Source: Gnomoniopsis sp. IMI 355080 (taxonomy: Eukaryota > Ascomycota > Sordariomycetes > Diaporthales > Gnomoniaceae). From it: DNA of 26,070 nt. The position numbers and the translations under genes were made by a program. The notes under the pieces were generated by a model, which saw only the letters and a program-made list of their open reading frames with translations, did not search any database and was not told the DNA's origin. This document shows positions 1 through 10,401 of this stretch, piece after piece (positions within the stretch are counted from its first letter, which is position 1; each line of letters opens with the position of its first letter). The stretch spans positions 1-26,070 of the forward strand of contig JAPEVC010000346.1 of assembly GCA_027946555.1 (NCBI GenBank). The letters run 5' to 3'.

Positions 1-479
1 GTCGTGTACCACTCCACACTCCCCCCCCCCCCCCACATACACACGCACGCTCGGTCCTACGTACGGAGGTAAAAATGCTGCCTTGGCTTCCCTGGCAGCC
101 CTGGCTTCCCCCAAACTCTCCCTGCGCTTCCCTGCTATCAAGCTTCTGATTTGCAAACAGCTACGCCTGAGCCCCACTCTGCCCGCTTCTCTTGATACAG
201 CTTCGTCCAATCACAGAGCTCCGCTAGACTTGTTGTGGCTGGTCACCGTCCAGCAGTCAGGCACTGTGGCGCGAGCTTGGGATGCGTCTTCACGATAACA
301 CTACACATGTGGACACAGTGTTGATAATAGCAGAACCAAATCGTACACCGACTGTATTGTTAAAGGATGGTTCTCTCGCTGTTCTACTTTCTTTGTATTT
401 TCCTAACCTAACTCCCATATCATATATACTGAAAAAGTAACCGCAGATTGACCCAAGTGCCGCAACAATCTCCCTCAAA
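1..479. other. Intergenic, 3' side of the first P450
   Basis: This stretch lies downstream of the minus-strand P450 and runs to the left window edge. It holds a run of 14 C at 21-34 followed by a CA-rich patch. I see no coding signal and no AATAAA poly(A) signal on the minus strand. Confidence 0.6.
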
Positions 480-2069
480 TCAGTGATGAGTGTCGGTGTA
501 GTGTACACAGGTGCACACAACACAGTCACAAGCCGTGCCGCACTCGCATCCTTGCGGCCCAGGCTGGGGATCCAGCTCGCGCGGCGTAAACATCAAATAA
601 CACTCATCATACCGTGACCGGAATCCGTTGGCCTCGAACGGCTCCATCGACGCCGGCGTGGTCTCAGGCGCGACCGAGATGTTGAACGCTCGAATTGCAG
701 CCGCGAGGATCATGCGCATCTGGTAGGTCGCCATGTTGCCACCAGGGCACCGCCGAGCACCCACTCCAAAGGGCGCGAGGCATTTGCGGCGCTCCTGCAG
801 CTTGTCCTCGTCTAGCCAGCGGGTCGGGTCGAATTCGTTGAAGTTGGGGAACAGGTCGGGCCGTTGCCGGCTGAGGGAGAGCGACTGTGTGGTGACCACG
901 GTGCCGGCGGGCAGGTGATAGCCCAGGATGTTGACACCGCCTTCAGGTATCACGCGACTTCCGGTCAGAGCCACAGGAGGACGGAAACGAAGACCCTCAG
1001 TGACACATGCGTCCAAAAGCTTCAGCTCGTCCAGATTGTCGTAGCCGTCGACTGTCTGTAGCTCCTTGTGTACGGCATCGAGCAGAGCAGGGTTCTTGGC
1101 GAGTTCGTAGAAGATGAAGGCCAGCGCCGAAGACGTGGTCTCCGTCGCTGCTAGAATCTGCCCTGCCATTTCTGCGCCAATCTCGGTCTCGGTCCAGACA
1201 AAGCCTTTCTCTTGTCTGTCCTTCAACATGCGGTAGATAGTAGGTACTTCTGCGTCCTCTTTACTCTCTTCACCTTTCTGAGCAAGATGCTTCCCCAGGT
1301 CGAATAGGTGGCGGTCGGACTCGACACGAAACTTGGCATGAGAGAAAGGGCTCCAGCTCTTTCCCAGCCATTCAAACATCCACGTTGGCAAGCAAAGGCG
1401 CCACACGACGAGAAAGTTGTACTCACCCACGATGTGAGGGAAGTCGCCCGGCTCGAGCTTGGTTTCCGGTCCAGCCATGACGACGCCCGAGTTGCGCAGG
1501 GTGGCGACGCGCAAGTGATGAACGATGTCTTCAGAGCGAGCGCCTTGCGACTCCGCCATATCGGAGACCATAGTGGTAATGTTCTCTTCAAAGGTCGGCT
1601 GCCACGTCCTCATGGCCTTCGTGGTGGACCCCAGCATGACGGGACGGCGGCGCGACTTGGCAATTGGATTCTGTGGGTACGTGACTGTCCAGTCGTGGTC
1701 TCCAATGCGCAGCGCTCGTATGGCAGTGGGAGCTGTGTCCAGGTCCTGCCTTGCGAACAGCGTCTGCACCGACTGTACGTCGTTACAGAGGACCATGTTG
1801 GGGGCGATACGCACAATTGGTCCATATCGGGAGAGCAGATCGTCTGCTCGGAAGGATAGTCGACCGTGCCATCTCTGCCATCGGATCCAGAGAGACGTTG
1901 CTGCTGGCAACCATGGGCCTGGAATTTTCTTCAGAGTGTGGAACTTGGTACGGTATAGCATGGAAGCCAGTTTGTATAGGAGGAAGACGACAACTGCGGC
2001 CCCAGCCACAGTTCCAGTGAGCTGGAACCGCGGAAGGAGGATCATTGATCCCAAATCAAAAGTCGACAT
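480..2069 (-). CDS. Cytochrome P450 monooxygenase with metallothionein-like C-terminal tail
   Basis: This is a single-exon gene of 529 residues, starting at the only well-placed ATG about 95 nt below a TATAAAAAGG box. It encodes a class II microsomal P450, a haem-thiolate monooxygenase expected to be ER-anchored and to take electrons from NADPH-P450 reductase. A membrane anchor lies at about residues 17-36, followed by the proline hinge KKIPGPW (47-53). The I-helix oxygen-binding motif is AATETT (307-312). The K-helix ExxR is E358/R361, the PERF-like segment is FDPTRW (413-418), and the haem loop is FGVGARRCPGG with Cys441 as axial ligand. The sequence resembles the large fungal pisatin-demethylase/CYP65-like group; the substrate is unknown. 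The P450 fold should end near YLMFTPREL (491-499). Beyond it are 30 extra residues with six cysteines at 508, 510, 514, 516, 519 and 521, which is unusual for this family. No splice signal explains the tail. Confidence 0.93.
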   Translation of the reverse strand: MSTFDLGSMILLPRFQLTGTVAGAAVVVFLLYKLASMLYRTKFHTLKKIPGPWLPAATSLWIRWQRWHGRLSFRADDLLSRYGPIVRIAPNMVLCNDVQSVQTLFARQDLDTAPTAIRALRIGDHDWTVTYPQNPIAKSRRRPVMLGSTTKAMRTWQPTFEENITTMVSDMAESQGARSEDIVHHLRVATLRNSGVVMAGPETKLEPGDFPHIVGEYNFLVVWRLCLPTWMFEWLGKSWSPFSHAKFRVESDRHLFDLGKHLAQKGEESKEDAEVPTIYRMLKDRQEKGFVWTETEIGAEMAGQILAATETTSSALAFIFYELAKNPALLDAVHKELQTVDGYDNLDELKLLDACVTEGLRFRPPVALTGSRVIPEGGVNILGYHLPAGTVVTTQSLSLSRQRPDLFPNFNEFDPTRWLDEDKLQERRKCLAPFGVGARRCPGGNMATYQMRMILAAAIRAFNISVAPETTPASMEPFEANGFRSRYDECYLMFTPRELDPQPGPQGCECGTACDCVVCTCVHYTDTHH

Positions 2070-2160
2070 GACTGTTTCGTAGGATGGTGCTAATATCCCA
2101 AGAACTTATAACAACGGGCAAAGCAAAGAGGAGACCAGTGGGGCTCTAAGATAGGGGCGG

Positions 2161-2170
2161 CCTTTTTATA
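2161..2170 (-). promoter_or_regulatory. TATA box of the first P450
   Basis: Read on the minus strand this is TATAAAAAGG, about 95 nt upstream of the P450 ATG at 2069. The spacing and the near-perfect consensus support both the start codon and a regulated TATA promoter. Confidence 0.6.
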
Positions 2171-5100
2171 ATTATGTATGGGCCGATGAGCCAGCATACG
2201 GTCTGTAGGTAGGGCTTGATGCGCTAGACATCTGGCTCTTTTTGACAGGAGCTGCTCCAGATCTCCAGGGCTGCCTGTTGTACCAACGGATCCCTGTCAA
2301 CATGACTCTGATCAAGGCAATGACAGTCCATCGTGAGAACACTTCGGTAGCGTTGTGCAATCTTCAGTACTATGATGGATCGTACGATAAACGTGGTTCA
2401 GGGTCTTTATGTAGCCATGTATATGGACCTACGAAAGCTCATCTGGACTCCTGAAGACAATGTCCACCTGCCCCTTGGGGAAGTCCCTTGCGCGTTCGGC
2501 CCAGCTAGTACACGAATGCCCTCGAGCCCAACTGCGCTCTTGCCGTCGTCCTCCCTTTTGTCCATGTTGAAATGCTGAATTGGGTTTCGTCACCTTACTC
2601 ACCCTAGGCCCTCAACTCGTACTCGCCACTCCCCCGTGGGCTCCTTACATGACTATCGCAGCACGACTCCATCGAATAGCAACGCTCAGTCTGTTTCGAA
2701 AGGACGATCTCCTTATCGAGGTACAAGATTATAGGTCTTGTCGCTTGTGTGCAAGCTGTACTTGTGTGGATCATTCATGTTCACTTGTCAAGTCTTGGTG
2801 GGGACGCCGGCAATTGTTAAGCGAGGTGCTCGTGCACAGATCGGTTGCTACTTGTCATTGAAACCATCAAGAACAGCCAAGCCATATAAGAGTCAGAAAA
2901 ACTTCGTCATTGGGCATCGTGATAGGAGGTCGCGTAAATGTACGGCCAAGAACCGCTTATGATCCTGATTACTATAGTAACAGTCATTGGAGGTTTGCCT
3001 TGTTAGAATTGTGTTGTTTCATAGCCTGTTGTTTTATGGCGTTTGTGATGTTCGGTCTGAAGATCCGGGGATTTCTTGAAGAGTGAAACTAAAAGTATGC
3101 CTGTATGTACATATGTAAAAAATACCCGTGGACGCCCGTGCCCCGTGGAAGGCCCCCCATCATCAACCTTATGTCAGCCGCCTTATGAGTACGCGTCTTG
3201 GTTATTGTCTGTGCCTATCAAAAGGAGAGACGGTGCTTAGGCCATGAAGATCTTTTGCCACATTGACACCAAGCAATAGCTCGATTGAAGATCACAGCAA
3301 TTCAAAGCTGGAAGCATCAATTGCCAAGTAGTCAATACGGTCAATGCTCACACTAGCAGACTGGTAAGGATCACGAAACATTGATACAGTGGTCGGGCAT
3401 CGACGTGTCTAGGGTTAGTCAGCCTTATGTAGACTAGAGTCGGCGGCTACACCTGGTAGCCTCAAAGTATGGCGTCCATAACGCGATGCAATCTCGGTGA
3501 GGAGAACACTGACAGCCTCGTCATGTCGTCAGACATTGCTGCCGCTCCTGCCGGACACTTTTTCTCTGTTACATATACAGACCTCACAGTTTGATGCGGA
3601 ATTCACTTACTCCATAAGCGAGGCTTGACTAGTGGTATTTCGTCTAGCGCCCGCTCTTGAATCGTTCTGTATGGGTCCTGGAGCAGTGGAATACTCCGGA
3701 CCGTCCGGGCGTGCGCTCCGAGGCAGTTCCTTTCCTAGTCTGCACTAGGCCAGAGCTCTCGTTCGTTCGTCCTAAACGAATAGTCGAACTCAATATCCAA
3801 AAGCCCAGGCGGCGGTTCCTGCATATGCCAGACCCAGAAAGACTAATAAATTGCATTGCAAATACACAACGCAAGCCTCAGTTTCCTGTCGACCGTACAT
3901 GTCGTTGCAAAATGTGCGAGCGCGAAAAGCGCGCCACATTTACTTAGATACGGCTGTCATTATACCCACTGGATTTGATGGACCGTTACTGACAGAAATA
4001 GTCTTTCCCGAACCAAAGTAGTATGTATCGCCATAAAATGCCCCATGAACTGGGCTGTTGTTCGATCATAGGCTTAGCTGCTTACGATCCGGGAAATGTG
4101 ATATTGTGCTTGGGATCTAGGGATCTCATACCTCGTAACATCAGATGGAAACGAGTCACGACCCTTTGTTTTTTCCACAAGGAATACATAAGTTCTGGTA
4201 GAGGTACTAAGTATATTGAAGTACACCCAATTCTCCTATACATTAGATTGGCACCTTTTGTTCTAGTTGAAACGCTGCAAAACACACAACCTTCGTTTTA
4301 TTCGTGTCTTGGGTATATGTACGGAATCTGTCATTGTTCGTAATTTTGCTACTTTATATTCCGCTACCTATGTCCATCCGATGCGCCGTCCTGGAAGCTG
4401 GGATCAGACCCCCAAAAATGCGCTGTTAGTGACATTCTCGATCTGATGGCGGTTTCAAGGGAACTTCCGCTGAGTTCCCCCACGAGAAAAGATAGTATCT
4501 TCATATTATAATATGTTGTGGATATTATAGTGTCAAAGGTCTGCACGTAATTTTTTTCATAACTGTGTATATATACGCTTTTCTCCTTGGCGCATGTAGA
4601 CTTCGAATTGAAGGAAACAGTAGGCCTGAAAGATTGCTTTACAGGGAATTTTTGTTCTGCGACAATTTCAAATATCTACAGGCGTGATATTCTGGCTTCG
4701 TGGTCCAACTCGCGGTGCGAGGCCGCAGGCGGATATGGTATTAACACGAAGAGCGTAGGACTTACAGCTGAATCTGTTCAACATGGATCCGTGGTCAAGG
4801 ACTCGCGGTCCGTTGCTGGTGGTGCGTTTATGTATCCGGCGAATTAATTCATACTAGTCGACCTCGAGCCGCCTACATACCTAGGTATCCATGGATTTGT
4901 ATGATTACCTGCATCGTCACGTAGCCAAGTGATAAATAAAGTTCGTTCATTGTGATCTGGGGCCTGCAAATGGCGCGCGCTCGTGTGTATTTCGATTGGC
5001 GTCGATGCTTGAGAGCAGCTGGAGGATCCGGGATCGTGAAGTGCTTTCGTCGCACATGCTGCCGCTTGATGCTCATCCGTCTCTTACCGACTATCAAGAG

Positions 5101-6037
5101 ATCCAAGAAAGCCGGGTTGTCCCCACTTGCCGATATACGCTTGACTCCATTTCGACCGCTTCTACGAGTGTAATTTGTTGGCCGTATTCAACCCCATGGG
5201 GAGTCCAGATGGATTTGGTGACAGCAGTAAGCAGCAGGTAGTTGTTGCTTCTCATAGTCCAAGGTGCAAGAGTAATTTTGGCGCCTCTGGCAAGTGTTTC
5301 ATTTTCTTTTCCTTCCGGTAGCGATCCCTTCAAAGCCCGAAAGCCCGGCGGAGCTAAGGTTTTTGGACGAAGGTCGTGGGACAGGTCACATGAGAGAATC
5401 GTATCAGCCACTGCCATTGACCAGTTTTACATGATTCCCAGCCTGATGCTATCCATTCCCAATCTATCTGACATACTGCTAGACTTGTGCAAGAGAACAC
5501 TACGCAGATACCATCAAGGATTCTCTGTTGTCCATGTCTGTCATTTTCAACTAATTGCCTTAGGTAGATACCCCATCTAAAGAGGCTCTTAAACAAGACG
5601 GTGCGCCATGCGACGTCCCTCAATGTAGCTATCGACAACTTTGCCATTGCAGTCTGTGACACGTCAAAAGAAATATGACAGACATAATTCTTCCCAAAGA
5701 GCAGCAAGTTCGCACGATGATTTGATCCGTCAAAATAAGGAGGTGCCTGTGCATGACCCAAAAGCCATTGCAATTTGTATGACTTGTGACCATTCTAAAA
5801 ATCAGACAACGCTTCACAGAGAGTGCAATCCACAGCAGTGATGAGGGCGGCATTTATCATTCAGCAGCTCCGCATATTGGGTAGGGCCTGCAGGTTGGAG
5901 ACTAGAACTGCATTGCGAGCTTCATGTATAGATGAGCAGTGGCTTGCAATGAGGGCCCCTAGCTGCTCGTTGGGTTTGCTCTTGTTCCTTTAGACCATAT
6001 TTCACTTACACGTCAGCTTTTGCAAACAATTCTTTCT

Positions 6038-6059
6038 ACGATAGAAATACGATAGAAAT
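6038..6059. repeat. Two tandem copies of an 11-bp unit
   Basis: ACGATAGAAAT occurs twice head to tail (6038-6048 and 6049-6059), just beyond the GH31 stop codon and next to its probable poly(A) signal. Confidence 0.8.
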
Positions 6060-6061
6060 AA

Positions 6062-6067
6062 TTTATT
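6062..6067 (-). promoter_or_regulatory. Probable poly(A) signal of the GH31 gene
   Basis: AATAAA on the minus strand, about 34 nt after the TAG/TGA-terminated end of the glucosidase reading frame at 6101. This is a canonical position for a cleavage and polyadenylation signal. Confidence 0.45.
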
Positions 6068-6100
6068 GCTATCCAGTTCCGCCGACTTCAGGCACAGTAT

Positions 6101-9100
6101 TTACCACAACAACAACAGAGTGCTCACAACTACAGCGCACAGACTTAGCACCGATACCCTCCAAGTACACGGGGACGATGAAGAGCTTGAGCTTGAGCTT
6201 GAGCTTGAGCTAGAGGACCCAGAGCTGCTGCCCACACTCCAACTAAGCGTCCACTCCGAATTCCACGTCCCGTCCGAGGTCAAATTGTTCAAGCCCGTGA
6301 AGCTCAGCGTTTGAGTGTCACCATTGTACGACCAGGCGCTGTTGACGGCCTGTCCATTCAGTGTCACGTTGGACACCTGCCCGGGAACACCAAGCACCGT
6401 GACATTGCCGAGCGAGTTTGTGTCAGTATAGTCGCCAGACGGCTGAGCGGTAATGGAAGTATTCGTGGCCGAGAACTGTGTTTCTCATCAGTCTCTGGCA
6501 CAAGCACATTCAGCGCAAGGTGGAAGCACGGTCAAGACTTACCTGTACCCAGGTGGTAGCATTCGGCACCACACTTTCGCCATCGTCCAGGTACAATGTT
6601 CCCGTCGCACTACCCGCCAGATCCAGTGCGACCAACAGGCCCCAGGGATTTTGCCTGCTTGCACTCGTCGTCAAACCTGGCTCTTGGGTCGGTACGACAT
6701 TCCCGCCACGGATAAACACCGGAATATGTCCCAGGGGAGCATCGATGGAGACATTCTGGCCCCTTGAGATGCCCGTCACCGCGGTCTGGTTATACCAGTC
6801 ATACCATAGTGTCGTGCCGTCTCCACTGCCGGGGAAAACGCCATCCACGCTCGTCGCACCCTGCTCAAGCACAGGAGTCACGAGAATTGCGCCGCCAAGG
6901 AGGAACTGCCTGTCTGCGTTCGCGAGCCAGGGCTCCTCGGGGAACTCCCATGCCAGGGCGCGCATGACCGTGGAGCCGGTCTCGTGTGCCTGAGCAAAGG
7001 TCGTGTAGATGTACGGCAGAAGAGAATACCGGATCGCCATGGCGTCTTTGCTGGCCTCGATGACGCTCTCCCAGATATAAGGCTCTTGGGAGTTGGCAGA
7101 GAGGGTGTTGTGATTGCGGTAGAATGGGAAGAAGGCGGAGAGCTGCATCCATCGATTGCACAACTCCATGTCGGAGTTTCCGCTGAAGCCGCAAGTGTCG
7201 ACACCAAACATGGGAATTCCAAAGATGCTGAAGGAGAGAGCCTGTGGGATGGCGAAGAACATGTAGGCCCAGAGACTGTAGTTGTCACCGCCCCAATGAC
7301 CAGCCCATTTGCCTGAGCCAGCGTGCGTCGATCGTCCGATAATAAAGGGACGCTTCTCGGGGAACACGGCGAGAAGAGCTTGGTGTGTGGCGTTGAGAAT
7401 CTGATGACCAAAGAGGTTATGGAAATCATATTCCAAAGAACCACCTTGATGTGTCGCGTTCGGCGAAACGGCGTGCACAGCCAAATCACCCGCGTTGTTG
7501 TTGATTGTGTAAGGCGGATAATTCACGTTCCTCACGCCCGGTGTGGGCGTTGTGCGAAGGTAGCTCGTGGACGTTGATGCCGACGAAGTAGCCACTAGTG
7601 ATGCCTGTGATGCACTCGCGGAAGACGCGGCTGCTGCCTCGGTGGCGTTGGTCAAGTTGAAGCCCTCCGGGTAGTCGAAGATTACATCACCTGGCTCGCC
7701 CGGGAGCAAGAAGGGTGGGTGAACTGGGTTGAGCGTGACGTTGTTGCTACCGCAGCTCCCCACGCAGAACGAGCTGACTTCTGACATGTCAATCCAGATG
7801 CCGTCGAACGAGACGTTCTGGTGCCAGCTCGATACCTCGGATGTCCACCAGTCGAAGGCGCCTGAGCCATTGCTCGTCCCCAAGGACGCTGCAATCCAGT
7901 CAGGGAATACTGTGTAGCCAGGCCAAACGGATCCAATGTACAGAGACCCATCTGGGTTCAGCATGAAAGCACTAGCATCGACGCCACGATCGAAGACAGG
8001 ATATGCATCACTGGCATTGTCCGGGTTGGGATGATAAATGGCGCTGTCGACAATGGGCACATAGTGTTGTCCATTGGCATGCAACTTGGATAGGAACTCT
8101 GCACCCTCAGAGTATCCAAATCTGCCTTGGTCATTGTCGAAGTCTCTATACTGGTTCATATAGTCGATGTCTGTCCAGATAGTCTCGAGCGGGATGGAGA
8201 ATTTTGCAAAGTTGTCGACAACGCTCTGCAGCTCACTCCAGTTTGCGTAACCCCAGCGACACTGATGATAGCCAAACGTCCAGTACTGTTGCATGGTAGG
8301 AAGCCCAACGGTCGTGGTCTGGTATGTCTGAATGATATCCGAGGCTGACGGACCAGAATAGAAGTATAGATCGATCGTGCCTCCTAGCGTCCTCCAGGTG
8401 ATTCCCTCTGGTTGGAGGATAATCTCTTGCGAATGGGCATTTCTCAGGAACACGCCGTGGGTATATGGCGTATACTGAGCGGACGTATCCGTAGCATTCG
8501 CCACATATTTCCCGTCTTGGAAGTATCTCGTGTCGAGATAAATTGGGTGGGTGCCGTAAATATTCGCATCGATGTTATCACCAACATCTGCTGCGAATAG
8601 CGTCCCTAGGAAATCGTTAGCTATGAAATGTCGAAACGACTACGGAGAACTCACTCGTGAGATTATTTCCCAGGCGGAATCCGTGAATCACCTCTCCGAG
8701 GCCATAGAGATTGTAATTCTCGGGAAGAGGCGACACGAATTCAATAAATTGATCCTCGTAAACAAGCTTACTGCCCGCGGTCGTGAACAAGGTGTCGTTG
8801 GTTGACTTCCTCGTTACAGTGAAAGAGAACGAGTTGTCATTAGTCCACGAGACTACGAAGTCACTGGTATCAGAGCTCGCGTTGCCGCTTGAGACTGGCT
8901 TGGGAACAAGAGCCTCGGGCAGGAGAAACCAGGTCTCATTCTCAGGACCGATGTACCGGGGCTGAATTTGAATGTTGAGGCGACCCGTATCTTGGTACTC
9001 GACCGTCAGTGTCAAATTTTGGACGTCGTTTCCGTACACACTGCAATTTGTGCCAGCCAGATCCAGATCTGCCGTCAGGCCGGTATCTGAGGTCTGGACA

Positions 9101-9306
9101 TTGGAGGCGATATAACCGGGGCAGACGGTCTGAGCATCGACAGCCTGGGGATCTTGGATGTTTGGAATAACAGGTTGGCCTACATCTGCGTCTGCAGGAA
9201 CGGTAAATATTGCGCGGAAGCTTGAGGTGGCGTCCGCCGAGGTGGGCGTTGATGACTGAGCCAGGCCCAACGGGCACAGGCCCAGGAGCAATAAACGCAA
9301 GAACAT
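6101..9306 (-). CDS. Secreted GH31 alpha-glucosidase (AgdC type), probably GPI-anchored
   Basis: Exons 9306-8655, 8605-6543 and 6475-6101 give 1029 residues. The introns (8606-8654 and 6476-6542) have GTGAGT and GTAAGT donors and CTAG and CACAG acceptors. The start at 9306 gives a signal peptide (MFLRLLLLGLCPLGLA) and lies about 108 nt from a TATA box. The family hydrolyses terminal glucosidic bonds outside the cell. The GH31 signature WIDMSE (nucleophile Asp about 490) is followed by SSFCVGSCG. The acid/base Asp is in WGGDN (about 658). The entry segment NNLTRTLFAAD spans the first splice junction exactly as in the family. These features resemble fungal alpha/beta-glucosidase AgdC, usually about 880 residues. 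A Ser/Ala-rich insert lies at about 537-568. Unusually, the protein ends in 15 consecutive serines, a short PCTWR spacer and an 18-residue hydrophobic stretch, the layout of a GPI-attachment signal. Anchoring is inferred. Confidence 0.92.
6183..6211. repeat. Coding hexanucleotide microsatellite (GAGCTT)4
   Basis: Four perfect GAGCTT units plus a partial fifth lie inside the last GH31 exon. On the coding strand the repeat reads AGC TCA and encodes most of the Ser15 run. A change of one unit adds or removes two serines without a frameshift. Confidence 0.85.
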
Positions 9307-10401
9307 GTAAGCCACGGTGAACCTAGTCAGATATGGCGTGCAGCTCCACGGTAGAGTAAGCTTGAGGATGCAAAAGAGGCACAGGAGGACAATAGAGGAG
9401 GTTCCCAATGCGTTTAATATAAGTGTCGGTGCCCAAAGCAAGGACAAATCATCTGGCAAATAAGCAAAGAGATTGCCTAATATAAACTCCAAGGTGGAAG
9501 CCATGATCATGAGAGGCAGCTTCAACGGGAAAGGCGTGCAAGACGCGAACCATAACAAATGTGTGGTTGACTCGGGCAGCCCGCACTTGTGTTGCAGAGA
9601 GCCGAACTCTCCGGACCGAATACACTGCAGGTCCAGACGCGGTTCCCCGCGATCTAAGCCAAAAATTTACAGCGAGTAGAAGACCGGTCAGGGAAGGGGG
9701 CCGTGGATGTCAACATCGTGAACTGCAGTAGTACTGGTCCGGAATGGCGTTGTGGAGATGTAGCATGCACCCCAACCTTTCCCCGCAATCCTGCTCTGTC
9801 ATGGGCCATGGAGGGCACGGAGGGTTGTACTGGGGCGTGCGGTACGAAGTAAGGGCGTCGATCACTGACGACATTAGATTCACCTATTTTTTTTCAGTCT
9901 GAGAAACTTCGGGACATTTTCGGGGCCATAATTCTTTTTATTCTCGCTGTAACACTTCTGCCAAGGGTCCTTATGGCTCAAGTTGTCAAGCCACCGATGA
10001 TTATGTAGTAGGTAAGTAGTTGTGGGCTAGCAGATGTGCACTCCACCTGATCAGCTGATCTGGTCAGCGAGGACATGCAGGACGGCACAGGTCCTAGGAG
10101 AAGTTGGTTGGCAGGGGTGGCTTCGCCGTAATAGACCTGTCAGTCCATATAGAGATGCTATCCCCTTCTCGAATTGATCATGAAATCATACCTGCCCACG
10201 CTGCGCAGCGGCCCTACATGAGCGGTTAAAGAGCTCTGAGAGGATAGTGTGTAAATCATCAAATACTCTAGCTGTGCATAGTGGAATAGCAGACTGGGCG
10301 TTGGACTCAGACCCCATCCAGCTTACGGTCTATCTATTTAATCCTTACTACTTCTATCCTGTATAGTCCGGTCCGTCCAATGGGCTCAGAAGTGTCGGAC
10401 A
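9307..10401. other. GH31 promoter region and MFS 3' flank
   Basis: About 1.1 kb separates the GH31 start from the MFS stop, both on the minus strand. It carries the GH31 TATA box (9414-9421). A 12-bp palindrome GATCAGCTGATC lies at 10049-10060 and one CreA-like CTGGGG near 9828. I looked for the AmyR pattern CGG-N8-(C/A)GG and found no exact match. No gene was recognised. Confidence 0.5.
9414..9421 (-). promoter_or_regulatory. TATA-like box of the GH31 gene
   Basis: Read on the minus strand this is TATATTAA, about 108 nt upstream of the ATG at 9306. It supports that start over the in-frame upstream ATGs at 9504 and 9510, which would place the box inside the coding region. Confidence 0.4.

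Larger units (their letters stand above)
2070..6100. other. About 4 kb without a recognisable gene
   Basis: This stretch separates the P450 promoter (its first about 100 nt) from the 3' end of the GH31 gene. Open frames here are short, mostly lack ATG starts, and show none of the domain motifs seen in neighbouring genes. I found no coherent chain of exons. The visible structure is minor: a GCGC-GAAAA-GCGC hairpin near 3930, and the 11-bp tandem and poly(A) signal at the GH31 end. No terminal inverted repeat, transposase or reverse-transcriptase motif was recognised, so a decayed transposon is possible but not shown. Confidence 0.5.

Noticed and set aside
5094..5417. 107-residue minus-strand ORF with an ATG start
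   Set aside because: No recognisable domain, no signal peptide, no promoter-like element at the usual distance, and overlapping open frames on both strands. I cannot support it as a gene.
9307..9558. N-terminal extension of the GH31 reading frame upstream of 9306
   Set aside because: The frame is open upstream, with in-frame ATGs at 9504 and 9510, but the 9306 start gives a clean signal peptide and lies at normal distance from a TATA-like box that would otherwise be inside the coding region.
9559..10401. AmyR-type sites controlling the glucosidase
   Set aside because: Scanning by eye found CGG triplets but none with the N8 spacing to CGG or AGG.
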